A program made the position numbers and the translations under genes. A stretch of 64,000 nt of DNA from assembly GCA_965603075.1 (NCBI GenBank), contig CBFDBO010000004.1, positions 62,001 through 126,000 of the forward strand. The letters run 5' to 3'. The DNA is from JABJOR01 sp965603075 (lineage in GTDB: Bacteria > Pseudomonadota > Alphaproteobacteria > Rhodospirillales > Casp-alpha2). Below, in pieces: positions 25,861 to 34,930 of the stretch. Position 1 is the stretch's first letter, and every line of letters starts with the position of its first letter. The notes under the pieces are model-generated. The model was not told the DNA's origin and did no database searches. It worked only from the letters and a program-made list of their open reading frames with translations.

Positions 25861-26559
25861 ATGAGCATTCTAGTCATCGAGCATCATGATAATCCATCCT
25901 TAGGTGTTGTCGGAGAAACCATTAAAGAAGCGGGCATCCTAACCACGGTTCTGTGGGGCGAGAATGGTGATGTGATGCCAGGTAGCCACGCGGGGCATGA
26001 TGGGTTAATCGTGCTGGGTGGAGCCATGAATGCGATGGATGATACCAATTATCCCTATTTCCCTGCCCTTTTGAAATTGATTCGCAGTTTCGGTGACGCC
26101 GATAAACCTGTACTGGGTATTTGTCTTGGCTCGCAACTTATTGCAAGGGCATATGGTGCTGATGTTCATTTGGCTGGTGACTTTGAATTCGGGTTTTGCC
26201 CGATATCTTTAACCCCAGAAGGCTTGGATGATCCCGTCGTTGGACATATGCACCAAGACCAAGGATTGTTTGAATGGCACGTCGATCATTATAATCTTCC
26301 CGTTGATGCTGTTGAATTAGCAACAGGGGTTGATTACCCCCACCAATGTTTCCGCATGGGTCGGGCGACGTATGCCATGCAATTTCACTTTGAAGTCACC
26401 AAAGAAATTATTGAAGGCTGGATTATCATGACAGGTGATGAATGTGATCACCTGTCACCGGGGTATCAAGAATGGTTGCCGGGGCAATTCAAAACCCACC
26501 TAACCCCCTCGATGGATTTCTGCCGTACGGCTATTCAAAATTGGTTATCCTTACGGTAA
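25861..26559 (+). CDS. Class I glutamine amidotransferase-like protein
   Basis: A 232-aa stand-alone GATase domain resembling the GMP-synthase-type family. The nucleophile elbow LGICLGSQLIARAYGA places Cys near residue 85; the His-Glu pair is in AMQFHFEVT near residue 175. It starts 3 nt after mtnA, so it is likely cotranscribed with the methionine salvage genes. The acceptor is unknown; other family members act in polyamine or amino acid catabolism. Its end overlaps the convergent EamA gene by 9 bp. Confidence 0.85.
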   Translation: MSILVIEHHDNPSLGVVGETIKEAGILTTVLWGENGDVMPGSHAGHDGLIVLGGAMNAMDDTNYPYFPALLKLIRSFGDADKPVLGICLGSQLIARAYGADVHLAGDFEFGFCPISLTPEGLDDPVVGHMHQDQGLFEWHVDHYNLPVDAVELATGVDYPHQCFRMGRATYAMQFHFEVTKEIIEGWIIMTGDECDHLSPGYQEWLPGQFKTHLTPSMDFCRTAIQNWLSLR

Positions 26560-27432
26560 TTTAGCTTCTCGCCTTGCAATATAGAGTGTCGATCCCGCCA
26601 CAATTCCTGCGCCGACCCAAGTCCAAATATCGCTGGTTTCACCAAAGAAAATGAATGCCATGGCAGAGACAAAAGGTAGGCGCAGATATTCATAGGGCAT
26701 AAGGGCCGACGCATCGGCGTATTTGTAGGATTGGGTAAAAAATGTATGGGCGAGAACAGCCAATCCCCCCACCAATACCAATAATGCGAATAGTTCAACC
26801 CCCGGCCATTGCCAAACAAAAAGCGCTGGAATCAATGAAAAGGGCGTCAATAAAACGTTCATATACGCCATAATTGTGACTGTGGTTTCACTTGATGATA
26901 AGGATTTGACGATTAAAGCGGTGCTTGCCATGAATATGGCCGCGATAATTGGTAGGCTCATAAGGGGGGATATATCGACGAACCCTGGTCGTAAGATTAC
27001 AACCACCCCTAAGAAGCCAACAAGGGTTGCTCCCCAACGGTGAATACCAACCCTCTCCCGTAAAAATATCGCCGCCCCGATGGTTGCAAATATGGGGACG
27101 GTGAAATTCAAGGAGACGGCTTCTGCCAATGGTAAAATGGATATGGCAAAGAACCATGTGTACATTGCACATAATCCAAGGGCTGCTCGGGTAACATGCT
27201 TTCCAAGACGCTGGGTTTTAAAAATGCTGTCGCCGCTTTTTAATATCCACGGTAACATGAACAAAATTGCAAACAGATTCCTAAAAAAAGCCACCTGTAA
27301 GGGGTTCATTTCTTGCGTTGCTAATCGGATGGAAATAATCAGCATCGAAAAAACGGCCGATGCTAAGGTATATAATATTGCGCCCCGAAAGCGGATGGGG
27401 ATACGTTCCATTATTCCATAGGCGAAATTCAT
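26551..27432 (-). CDS. EamA/DMT-family transporter
   Basis: A 293-aa membrane protein with ten predicted helices in two EamA repeats, of the drug/metabolite transporter superfamily. AVSLNFTVPIFATIGAAIFL (repeat 1) and LRLPFVSAMAFIFFGE (repeat 2) are typical EamA segments. The substrate is unknown. It is transcribed on the minus strand after petABC but is separated from it by a terminator at 27488-27520. Confidence 0.88.
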   Translation of the reverse strand: MNFAYGIMERIPIRFRGAILYTLASAVFSMLIISIRLATQEMNPLQVAFFRNLFAILFMLPWILKSGDSIFKTQRLGKHVTRAALGLCAMYTWFFAISILPLAEAVSLNFTVPIFATIGAAIFLRERVGIHRWGATLVGFLGVVVILRPGFVDISPLMSLPIIAAIFMASTALIVKSLSSSETTVTIMAYMNVLLTPFSLIPALFVWQWPGVELFALLVLVGGLAVLAHTFFTQSYKYADASALMPYEYLRLPFVSAMAFIFFGETSDIWTWVGAGIVAGSTLYIARREAKLP

Positions 27433-27487
27433 AGGTGGAAATCCAATCAGCGATCCGTTGTACGAAGTGTAGGGGTTTTCTGTTAAT

Positions 27488-27520
27488 AAAAAAGGCCCCG
27501 TCTGAGACGAGGCCTTTTTA
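27488..27520. terminator. Rho-independent terminator downstream of petABC
   Basis: A near-perfect hairpin: AAAAAGGCC.CGTC on the left pairs with GACG.GGCCTTTTT on the right around a 3-nt loop, with T-runs on both strands. It lies 23 bp beyond the petC stop (minus strand) and should separate petABC from the EamA gene. It is symmetrical and could work in either direction. Confidence 0.9.
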
Positions 27521-27542
27521 TATGCGTTATCTGTAGGGCTGA

Positions 27543-28319
27543 TCAGTGAAGATCAGACCAGATTTTACGTTTGACGCCATAAAGCAGCAATGTCAGGAAT
27601 GACAAGAAGATCATGACTTTCAGGCCCAGTGACTTACGTTCTTCAAGTTCTGGTTCGGAAGCCCACGCCAAGAACGTAACGATGTCTCTGGCAGTTTGAT
27701 CGAGTGTTGCTTCTGTACCATCGGCATACTCCATGTAGTCGGCCTCAATGGGCGGTGCCATGGCGATTTGGTTACCAGGGAAGAAATGATTGTAATACAT
27801 ACCTTCCATGATCTCGACGCCTTCTGGTGCTTCTTCTTCATAACCAGTCAGCAGAGCGTAGAGATAATTTGGTCCGCCAACACGGGCTTTGACAATCAGC
27901 GACAGATCCGGTGGTAAAGCGCCACCGTTTGAAGAGCGTGCTTCATTATCATTGGCAAATGGTCCAACGAACCGGTCCGCAGCGGTTGCGGTACGCATGA
28001 ACATTTCGCCTTCGCTATCGGGGCCGTCTTCGACTTCGTAATCACTGACGAATGCTTTGATTTCGTCTTCACTGAAGCCAATGTCACTGAGATTACGATA
28101 GTGCATAAAATCTAGACCATGACAGCTGGCGCAGACTTCAGAATAAACCTGAAGTCCCCGTCGTAATGATGCACGTTCAAAGGTGCCAAAAGGACCAGAC
28201 CATGACCACTTCTGTTTTGGAATTTCAACACCACTCGCAGCTTCGGCTGGGGCGGTAGAAAAACTTACAACACTAATGACAGCAAGCGTTGAAAGGACGG
28301 AAAGAATAGTCTTTTTCAT
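27543..28319 (-). CDS. petC: Cytochrome c1 of the bc1 complex
   Basis: A 258-aa periplasmic heme protein anchored in the inner membrane, passing electrons from the Rieske protein to a soluble cytochrome c. A Sec signal ends near AEAA (about residue 28); the single heme c site is CASCHGLDFMHY (about 63-74); the distal Met is in IAMAPPIEAD (about 194). A C-terminal anchor (SLGLKVMIFLSFLTLLLYG) precedes the basic tail. GGGAG lies 6-7 nt before the ATG. Last gene of petABC. Confidence 0.97.
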   Translation of the reverse strand: MKKTILSVLSTLAVISVVSFSTAPAEAASGVEIPKQKWSWSGPFGTFERASLRRGLQVYSEVCASCHGLDFMHYRNLSDIGFSEDEIKAFVSDYEVEDGPDSEGEMFMRTATAADRFVGPFANDNEARSSNGGALPPDLSLIVKARVGGPNYLYALLTGYEEEAPEGVEIMEGMYYNHFFPGNQIAMAPPIEADYMEYADGTEATLDQTARDIVTFLAWASEPELEERKSLGLKVMIFLSFLTLLLYGVKRKIWSDLH

Positions 28320-28336
28320 AATATTGCTCCCGAACC

Positions 28337-29617
28337 TTATTGAGATGACTTGAGAACGGCTGAACTGATACTTTCTGGGATCGGCTTAGGCCGCTCCAGA
28401 AGACCAATCAGCGGTACCAAGACCACCAAGTGAAAGAAATAGTAGAACGTAGCAAGCTGTCCAATAATGATATAATTACCTTCGGCTGGCTTTCCGCCAA
28501 TATAACCGAGTACCAGACATACAAGAAAGAATATCCAGAAGAATTGTTTGTTAATCGGACGGAACTTATTGCTGCGTACTTTCGAAATATCAAGCCATGG
28601 AAGAGCGACCAATAGAAGGATTGATGCAAACATTGCTAGAACGCCGGCCAATTTGGCAGACATCAACCACCCACCCAGAGAAATGATCTGGTATAGGAAG
28701 AAGTCTTCTGTGAAGGCACGCAAGATGGCGTAATACGGCAAGAAATACCATTCAGGAACGATATGCGCCGGGGTTACCATCGGGTTGGCTTTGATATAGT
28801 TATCAGGCTCACCAAAGAAGTTTGGTGCGTAGAAAACAAACCCGAGGAAGAAGATCATCATCACAGCCATACCAAAGAGATCTTTGATCGTATAGTAGGG
28901 ATGGAATGGAATGCTATCTTCTGGCTCACGTGCTTCAACACCAATTGGGTTATTAGAACGGTGAACGTGTAATGCCCAAAGATGAACAAACACCAGGCCG
29001 AAAATAACAAACGGCATTAAATAATGCAGCGAGAAGAAGCGGTTCAGAGTTGGGTTATCAACGGAGAAACCACCCCAAAGTAATGTCACAATGCTATCGC
29101 CAACGAATGGAATAGCTGAGAACAGGTTGGTAATAACCGTGGCACCCCAGAAGCTCATTTGGCCCCATGGAAGAACGTAGCCCATAAATGCTGTTGCCAT
29201 CATAGCAAGCAAGATGAACACACCAATGATCCACAGTAATTCACGGGGTTCTTTATAGGAGCCATAATACATACCACGGAACATGTGGATATAAACGACG
29301 ATAAAGAACGCTGAGCCACCGTTCATATGAATATAGCGGATTAACCAGCCATAATTCACATCACGCATGATCCGTTCAACAGATTCAAACGCGTAATCAA
29401 CGTGGGCTGTATAATGCATAGCAAGAACAATGCCGCTGACCACCATAATGGCGAGAATAACACCGGCAAGGGAACCGAAGTTCCACCAATAATTCAAGTT
29501 GCGCGGCGCTGGATAATTGGCACCCACAGAATCATTAATGAAATTGAAGACCGGAAGACGGTGCTCAACCCATTTCAGAACCGGGTTTTTAAATTGAATA
29601 GTAGAAGGTGAAGACAT
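28337..29617 (-). CDS. petB: Cytochrome b of the bc1 complex
   Basis: A 426-aa polytopic subunit with eight transmembrane helices holding hemes bL and bH and the Qo and Qi sites. GYVLPWGQMSFWGATVI (Qo helix cd) and PEWYFLPYYAILRA (ef loop PEWY) are intact, and heme-ligand His pairs occur in the second and fourth helices (for example VVSGIVLAMHYTAHVD and FVHLWALHVHRSN). Located 12 bp after petA and 17 bp before petC. Confidence 0.98.
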   Translation of the reverse strand: MSSPSTIQFKNPVLKWVEHRLPVFNFINDSVGANYPAPRNLNYWWNFGSLAGVILAIMVVSGIVLAMHYTAHVDYAFESVERIMRDVNYGWLIRYIHMNGGSAFFIVVYIHMFRGMYYGSYKEPRELLWIIGVFILLAMMATAFMGYVLPWGQMSFWGATVITNLFSAIPFVGDSIVTLLWGGFSVDNPTLNRFFSLHYLMPFVIFGLVFVHLWALHVHRSNNPIGVEAREPEDSIPFHPYYTIKDLFGMAVMMIFFLGFVFYAPNFFGEPDNYIKANPMVTPAHIVPEWYFLPYYAILRAFTEDFFLYQIISLGGWLMSAKLAGVLAMFASILLLVALPWLDISKVRSNKFRPINKQFFWIFFLVCLVLGYIGGKPAEGNYIIIGQLATFYYFFHLVVLVPLIGLLERPKPIPESISSAVLKSSQ

Positions 29618-29629
29618 GATTTGTTTTCC

Positions 29630-30187
29630 TTACCCGATCTTGACGGTTGTATCATCAAGGAACGCATATTCAGGAATCAAGAGATTCTTTGGTGCGGGAC
29701 CTTTGCGAATACGACCAGACGTATCATAGTGAGAACCATGGCAAGGGCAGAACCAGCCGCCATATTCGCCTTTTGGTTCACTGGATTTCTGACCAAGCGG
29801 AATGCAACCCAAATGGGTGCAAATGCCAACCATGATCAGCCATTGTGGCTGCTGTACACGGTCTGCGTCGCTTTCAGGATCAATCAGATCAGCAGTACTG
29901 ACGGATTGAGCTTCGGTAATTTCATCGGCTGAACGGTTACGAACAAAGACCGGTTTGCCACGCCAAACCACGGTAATGCTTTGTCCTTCATCGATGGGGG
30001 ACAAATCTATTTCGGTTGATGATAATGCCAATGTGTCTTTTGCTGGGTTCATTGAATGAATGAACGGCCATACAGCCAGTGCGGTGCCAAGACCACCAAT
30101 GGTCGTGGTAGCAACAAGCAAAAAATCTCGGCGACTTTTCTCGTCACCAGTTGATGTGTCGAGTGCTGCATTTGCAGAATCTGCCAT
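29630..30187 (-). CDS. petA: Ubiquinol-cytochrome c reductase Rieske iron-sulfur subunit
   Basis: A 185-aa protein with a Tat-type N terminus (KSRRDFLLVATTT) whose hydrophobic segment stays as a membrane anchor. The 2Fe-2S ligands are in CTHLGC and CPCHGS near residues 127-150, with two Cys and two His plus the disulfide Cys pair. It heads petABC. A GGGGG stretch lies just upstream of the ATG. Complex III from this operon feeds cytochrome c-dependent respiration. Confidence 0.97.
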   Translation of the reverse strand: MADSANAALDTSTGDEKSRRDFLLVATTTIGGLGTALAVWPFIHSMNPAKDTLALSSTEIDLSPIDEGQSITVVWRGKPVFVRNRSADEITEAQSVSTADLIDPESDADRVQQPQWLIMVGICTHLGCIPLGQKSSEPKGEYGGWFCPCHGSHYDTSGRIRKGPAPKNLLIPEYAFLDDTTVKIG

Positions 30188-30460
30188 TTAAACCCCCTTC
30201 AATATTCGGGATGTAAGGTTTTATACATATTTATTTATACAGGTTTTCTTAAACCCAGATTACACATGAGTGTTTTCATATATTGCAAACAGCCATAACG
30301 TATTGCTGATTATACATAAATATAACGTTCATGCACTCAGGGATATACTGCAAAATCACTGGGATTGAAAGAGTGAAGGTGCCACAATTGACGTGTTTTT
30401 ATAATTGTTTGTATTCTAGAACAGTGGATCATTAATTCTTAATTATAGATGGCCTTGAAA
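30188..30460. other. Non-coding spacer upstream of petABC
   Basis: 273 bp of AT-rich sequence between petA (minus strand) and the VOC pseudogene (plus strand). It should hold the petABC promoter and any promoter for the pseudogene-trmL unit. I see no hairpin, ORF with a ribosome site, or confident -35/-10 pair in it. Confidence 0.6.
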
Positions 30461-30860
30461 ATGTACAGTCCTGTGACTGTCGCTATTATAAATTCTGGTC
30501 CTGCACGACAGTTCTATAATGCGGTGCCCGGTGCCATTGGGTCAAGGTTTTGTGTGAATTATGGTGGTTTTTCAACGACATACGGTGATGAAAAGCAATC
30601 CCTCTGTGGATGAAAAAGCCACCTGGCGGGAACCCGACCACTGTTGGAAACAGTAGTACTGTTGGTAACTGCATTATACTGGCTTATTTGGCCCCCGACC
30701 GTCGATTCGTCCATGTGGCCCACGCTTCAATTAGGGAAAATGGGGGACGGACGAGCGGACAACGGCAATCAAAGAACACGACCATTCCCATTATTATGCT
30801 GGCTATATGCGTGATTCAGATGGCAATAAGTTGTGTATTGTGAGCGACAACTTGGAATAA
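30461..30860 (+). pseudogene. Frameshifted VOC/glyoxalase-family gene
   Basis: Three frames together give a full-length VOC-domain protein of about 130 residues. Frame 1 (30461-30613) encodes SPVTVAIINSGPARQFYNAV and CVNYGGFSTTYGDE before a TGA. Frame 2 resumes at about 30607 with WMKKPPGGNP and continues to AYLAPDRRFVHVAHASIREN and NGGRTSGQ. Frame 3 from about 30768 gives IKEHDHSHYYAGYMRDSDGN and KLCIVSDNLE to the TAA at 30858-30860. The two shifts are therefore near 30585-30607 and 30750-30768. An imperfect 18-bp duplication (ACTGTTGGNAAC at 30640 and 30658) lies inside. The TAA overlaps the trmL ATG by one base, so the intact ancestor was coupled to trmL. Sequencing error is the main alternative. 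Confidence 0.82.
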
Positions 30861-31324
30861 TGATAAAAATGCCTATTCGATTAGCCCTATATGAACCCGA
30901 TATCCCCCAAAACACAGGAACAATCCTGCGCACCGCGGCCTGTTTGGGGGTTGGGGTTGATATTATTGAGCCCTGCGGCTTTGTCTGGGACGAGAAACGC
31001 ATGCGGCGATCCGGCATGGACTATCTCGATCGCGTTGACATTATTCGTCACCCATCGTGGCAGGAGTATCATCATTCAAACCAGGGTCGCCTTGTCTTGC
31101 TGACAACTCAAGGGGCAGTGGCCTATACCGAATTTTCTTATCAAGACGGTGATACTCTATTATTAGGGCGAGAAAGTGCAGGTGTGCCAGAGGAGGTGCA
31201 CAATGCAGCCGACGCCCGGATTATTGTTCCGGTTGCCCAAGGCATGCGCTCTTTGAATGTCGCGGTTACAGCCGGTGTCGTATTGGGTGAGGCGCTCAGA
31301 CAAACGGGTGGATTTCCGAAATGA
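30860..31324 (+). CDS. trmL: tRNA (cytidine(34)-2'-O)-methyltransferase
   Basis: A 154-aa SPOUT methyltransferase that 2'-O-methylates the wobble base of tRNA-Leu species. ALYEPDIPQNTGTILRTAAC is at the start, then the knot region LLLGRESAGVPEEV and IIVPVAQGMRSLNVAV, all typical. The ATG at 30860 is preceded by TTGGA; an ATG at 30869 is the alternative, and the upstream TTG at 30833 is spurious because it runs through the VOC pseudogene in another frame. Confidence 0.93.
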   Translation: MIKMPIRLALYEPDIPQNTGTILRTAACLGVGVDIIEPCGFVWDEKRMRRSGMDYLDRVDIIRHPSWQEYHHSNQGRLVLLTTQGAVAYTEFSYQDGDTLLLGRESAGVPEEVHNAADARIIVPVAQGMRSLNVAVTAGVVLGEALRQTGGFPK

Positions 31325-31383
31325 GATGAGCCAATTAATGGCATAAGGTTAACTGATTAACGCTAAAGGATTAACAATTGCAT

Positions 31384-31803
31384 TTATTTCTTATCGTTTT
31401 TCTTAAGTTGACGATGATAAACAGAAAACTTCATGTCTAATTCAAGAATGTGAGAGTTCAACCAGTTTGATAAAAACTCCATCAATGCATTATAATTGAA
31501 AGTCTCGGGGGATTGGTTAAACTCTTCTTTAAAGTTAAGAACCAATTGCTTTAAAATTGCGTGTGCATTTTTATGCATAGAAAGTTCGGGATACCCTGTG
31601 CTGTCCATCAAACGCTCTTCATGTTCAAAATGAACATCGACATAGGATGTTAGAGCTTCAAATGTTGAATTCATTGATGCCACACTGGCGCCATCGGCCC
31701 ATTTTCCATTTAGATCATTGATCAAGGCAAAAAGCCCCCAATGTTCCTTATCAACTTCTTCTTCACCTGTCTTTAGGTCATCGTTCCACTGGGCGATTGC
31801 CAT
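31384..31803 (-). CDS. Bacteriohemerythrin
   Basis: A 139-aa single-domain hemerythrin that binds O2 at a non-heme di-iron centre. All seven ligands are in place: H21, H58, E62, H77, H81, H118 and D123, with the leading W6-N7. There is no fused sensor domain, so oxygen supply, storage or sensing by protein contact are possible roles; methanotroph homologues supply O2 to an oxygenase. The C terminus is Lys-rich. It is an isolated gene convergent with trmL. Confidence 0.93.
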   Translation of the reverse strand: MAIAQWNDDLKTGEEEVDKEHWGLFALINDLNGKWADGASVASMNSTFEALTSYVDVHFEHEERLMDSTGYPELSMHKNAHAILKQLVLNFKEEFNQSPETFNYNALMEFLSNWLNSHILELDMKFSVYHRQLKKNDKK

Positions 31804-31909
31804 TTTAATGTTCTTTCAATTGACGAATAAAATATAATCAGCCTGTATGTCATTATTATAAAGAATTATTACTATTCTAACATTAACCAGAGTTATTAAA
31901 TTAGGTAAT

Positions 31910-33220
31910 CTACTGAGATAGCTGTTTTAGCTTATCTAGGCATTTGTGACGATCTGGTGTACAGTCATTGTCGATCCACCAACCTTTAATTTTATCCATC
32001 ATGTCGCCAATGGCTGGACCTTGAACATATCCCAAAGCTTTCAAGTCTTCACCCGTGAGTGGAAAAAAAGGTTCCTGCCATGTGTAAATTCTTTCCAGAG
32101 TCTGGATCCATGATTTTTTTCTATCTTTTGATAAATTGGCATTTTCGGCTGTTTCTCGCGCCCATGTAATCAAACACTGATCTGCATATAAAGCGGGGCC
32201 CGTTTTTATGAGGTGTCGGGTGAGTTCGTTTTTTGTGATCATGGGGTCGGGTGAAATAAACCCCGTTAAATCAATCAACCGTTTGCGATCTATGTTACTG
32301 AACCGCCAGCGGCTTGCTATGGTATCAGCAACGGCAGTATCAGAATTAATTGGTAATAAGGTTGCAAGATTACGCACGGGGTCTGGCGTCAAATTTTCGT
32401 AATTGATCGCGGAAGTGCAAAGCCAGATGAGGGCGCGCAAGTCACCAAAATTTTCTGCTTCGGGTAAAACTTGATCTAGAACATGTTCGCCTTTCATTAA
32501 AATCAAAGTGTCGGCGGCATTATGAGCGCCGAGGATTTTCATCATTTCATGCTGGATGCGTTCGCCTGATAATGTGCTCAATTTATCTGCAGCCATTCGA
32601 CAGGCTGATAATGCATCGCGGTTTACCGGGGGACGCCCATGGCTGGTATGAAATCTGAAATACCGCAAGATGCGTAAGTAATCTTCCTCTATGCGATCTT
32701 TGGCTTTACCAATAAAACAGACCCGGCCATAGGCCAGATCGGCAATACCGTTAAAGGGGTCATAAACCGCCCCTGTGCGGGTGGCCATAAGCGCATTAAT
32801 GGTAAAATCCCGGCGCTCTGCATCGATCATCCAATCGTCGGTAAAGGCCACTTCCGCGTGTCGGCCATCGGTGCTTACGTCTTTGCGCAGTGTTGTGATC
32901 TCAAAATTCTCACCGTCAAGCACGGCGGTAACGGTGCCATGTTTTATCCCTGTTGGGATTACTTTAATGTTGGCGCTTTCCAGCAATTTGATGGTGTGCT
33001 CTGGTTTGGCTGTGGTTGCGATGTCGATGTCGTTAACAGGGCGTTTGGCAATGGCGTCGCGAACACACCCGCCTACAAACCGGGCTTCAAATCCACCCCC
33101 TTCTAGCACATCAAATATGCTTTGAACATTATGTGCCGTCACCCATTCTTGAGGGCCGATTTCTCCGGTCGGCTCAAATTCTTTAACTTCCAAAGTGAAT
33201 AGATTCTGGCGGTCGATCAC
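31910..33220 (-). CDS. cca: CCA tRNA nucleotidyltransferase / poly(A) polymerase family
   Basis: A 436-aa class II nucleotidyltransferase that adds or repairs the tRNA 3' CCA. FVGGCVRDAIAKRPVNDIDI near residue 48 contains the GG and DxD catalytic motifs; DFTINALM and EDYLRILRYFRFH follow. The start is GTG, sharing its first base with the TAG of the upstream membrane protein gene, so translation is likely coupled. Confidence 0.93.
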   Translation of the reverse strand: MIDRQNLFTLEVKEFEPTGEIGPQEWVTAHNVQSIFDVLEGGGFEARFVGGCVRDAIAKRPVNDIDIATTAKPEHTIKLLESANIKVIPTGIKHGTVTAVLDGENFEITTLRKDVSTDGRHAEVAFTDDWMIDAERRDFTINALMATRTGAVYDPFNGIADLAYGRVCFIGKAKDRIEEDYLRILRYFRFHTSHGRPPVNRDALSACRMAADKLSTLSGERIQHEMMKILGAHNAADTLILMKGEHVLDQVLPEAENFGDLRALIWLCTSAINYENLTPDPVRNLATLLPINSDTAVADTIASRWRFSNIDRKRLIDLTGFISPDPMITKNELTRHLIKTGPALYADQCLITWARETAENANLSKDRKKSWIQTLERIYTWQEPFFPLTGEDLKALGYVQGPAIGDMMDKIKGWWIDNDCTPDRHKCLDKLKQLSQ

Positions 33221-33525
33221 TAGTTTGTCTCATCGGTCGTTGTTTGCGGGGTATAGGTTGGTTCGGTGATTTTGCCATCAATAAATTTAGGGGCTTCATA
33301 AACACCTGAGTCTGGTGAGACCCCGTGAGACGTAGCCAGCCATACCATAGAAATGATCATTAGAATAAAACCAAGAATGATAGACCAAAAGCTCGACCCT
33401 TTGGTGAATTCCGGTGGCTCATCCCCAGATGTTTCGGCCCGTTTGCGACCATACCATACCCATAGGGCATAAACCATTAAGGGGGCCATAAGGGGCAATA
33501 TAATCTGTATTAATATACGCGACAT
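33220..33525 (-). CDS. Small two-helix membrane protein (DUF6111-like)
   Basis: A 101-aa protein with hydrophobic helices at about residues 5-24 and 47-66 and a polar, Thr/Pro-rich C-terminal tail. The position between a CoA-pyrophosphatase and cca is where a small DUF6111-type membrane protein is usually found in Alphaproteobacteria; the name is given from context and shape, not a search. Function unknown. It overlaps cca by 1 nt. Confidence 0.7.
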   Translation of the reverse strand: MSRILIQIILPLMAPLMVYALWVWYGRKRAETSGDEPPEFTKGSSFWSIILGFILMIISMVWLATSHGVSPDSGVYEAPKFIDGKITEPTYTPQTTTDETN

Positions 33526-33560
33526 TTAAAAGCCTTTGTTTTTTGATTAAGAGCGAGCCG

Positions 33561-34199
33561 TTATTCAGTTTTCTCAAGTTCTTGAATTTTTTCTCCGGCG
33601 ATGATTTCATAAAAATTTCGTAAGATCCCAGCCGTAATTCCCCATATATGATAATCGAAATAGGGCATAGCATATGTATACCACATTAGGTCCCCATCGA
33701 AAATACGAGTCTCTCGTACATGGTTTTCCGGGTTCATAATAAAGGCGAGCGGGACTTCAAAAATTTCTGCAACCTCGACCGGATCGGGGGTCATATCAAT
33801 AGGGGGGGTAATAATTCCAACAATGGGTGTGACAGAAAACCCGGTACCCGTTAGATACGTGTTTACGCGTCCAATTATTTTGACGCGGGCGCGATCGATA
33901 CCGCATTCTTCTTCTGTTTCGCGAAGGGCTGTTGTTTCCGCGCTGTCGTCCTCTTCATCCACATGCCCGCCGGGAAAGCTGATCTGGCCGGGGTGGTGGG
34001 CCAGATGGTCGGTGCGCCGCGTGAATAATACATGGGGGCCTTCGGCCCTATCGATTAAAGTCAATAAAACCGCCGCAGGGCGTAATGGTTCTGAATTAAT
34101 GTAATGTGGATTAAGAATATGATCACCAAAGGCTTCACCAATGTGATTTCGATAATCTGTTAACCGTTGCTCAATCTCAAAAAGGTTTGTGCTGGCCAT
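33561..34199 (-). CDS. NUDIX hydrolase, CoA-pyrophosphatase type
   Basis: About 212 aa. The family pattern FTRRTDHLAHHPGQISFPGG precedes the NUDIX box, whose acidic residues are in ALRETEEECGI. This combination marks the CoA pyrophosphatase (NudL-like) group, which cleaves CoA to 4'-phosphopantetheine and 3',5'-ADP. The open frame extends upstream to 34295, but that start would lie inside the DUF1285 gene, so the ATG at 34199 is preferred; neither has a strong ribosome site. Confidence 0.88.
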   Translation of the reverse strand: MASTNLFEIEQRLTDYRNHIGEAFGDHILNPHYINSEPLRPAAVLLTLIDRAEGPHVLFTRRTDHLAHHPGQISFPGGHVDEEDDSAETTALRETEEECGIDRARVKIIGRVNTYLTGTGFSVTPIVGIITPPIDMTPDPVEVAEIFEVPLAFIMNPENHVRETRIFDGDLMWYTYAMPYFDYHIWGITAGILRNFYEIIAGEKIQELEKTE

Positions 34200-34230
34200 T
34201 TGATTTGCCGATTTCCAATTGTCTGAATCT

Positions 34231-34824
34231 TCAGTTGGTTGAACCGATGGGGAAGTAAATACCCGCACTCCAGACCCCGAGGACATTTTCGCCATTACTC
34301 TCTCTTTCTACACTCATTTCCATTAGTTGATAGAAAACCGAACGTTCTAGCAAGGCCTCTAATCGATCCTTGACCATAATATAGGGTTTTACGCCATCGT
34401 TGATAGGGTCGGTTGCAATTCGTAAGGGGTGATCTTCATCAAGTGTTACAATTGTATCCACGTTGGTGCGAAACTTGATGCAAGATTCGTCCAGCGTGAT
34501 CAGCTCGACGGCCATAAAAGGGGCGTCTTCAACTGTGATCCGGGTTAGCTCAACAGGGGTGGTTAACCAATACCCGCCCTCACTATCACGCCGCATAATG
34601 GTGGAGAATAACGCTACCATGCGGGGGCGGGTTATCATTGACCCTTTATAGAACCATTCTCCTTTTGCATTGATATGCATATCTATATCACCACAGAACA
34701 TGACACGCGGATTTGCCGCTAAAGCCGCCATGTCGGGCGGCAGTTGACCGGCGGTCAGTTGAGTTGCCCCCTCTTGTGCCAGCCGATCTGGCAGCTTGAT
34801 ATTATTTTTTGTCTGTTCTGTCAT
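34231..34824 (-). CDS. DUF1285 domain-containing protein
   Basis: A 197-aa protein of the conserved DUF1285 family, found next to CoA-pyrophosphatase in Alphaproteobacteria. Recognisable segments are GEWFYKGSMITRPRMVALF and GGYWLTTPVELTRITVEDAP. No signal or membrane helix; function unknown. I used the ATG at 34824; a GTG at 34842 would add six residues. It diverges from moxR across about 100 bp. Confidence 0.87.
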   Translation of the reverse strand: MTEQTKNNIKLPDRLAQEGATQLTAGQLPPDMAALAANPRVMFCGDIDMHINAKGEWFYKGSMITRPRMVALFSTIMRRDSEGGYWLTTPVELTRITVEDAPFMAVELITLDESCIKFRTNVDTIVTLDEDHPLRIATDPINDGVKPYIMVKDRLEALLERSVFYQLMEMSVERESNGENVLGVWSAGIYFPIGSTN

Positions 34825-34930
34825 TTTTCGGTCTATTTGCACTGAAATGTGATTATAGTAATAATATAGTTCACAATACGCTACACGCTATCTTAAAATC
34901 CATATCAGGAATAAATTTGGAGTACAGGAT

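Noticed and set aside
34200..34295. Longer N terminus for the NUDIX protein
   Set aside because: It would overlap the DUF1285 gene by 65 bp, and the extension does not resemble the family.
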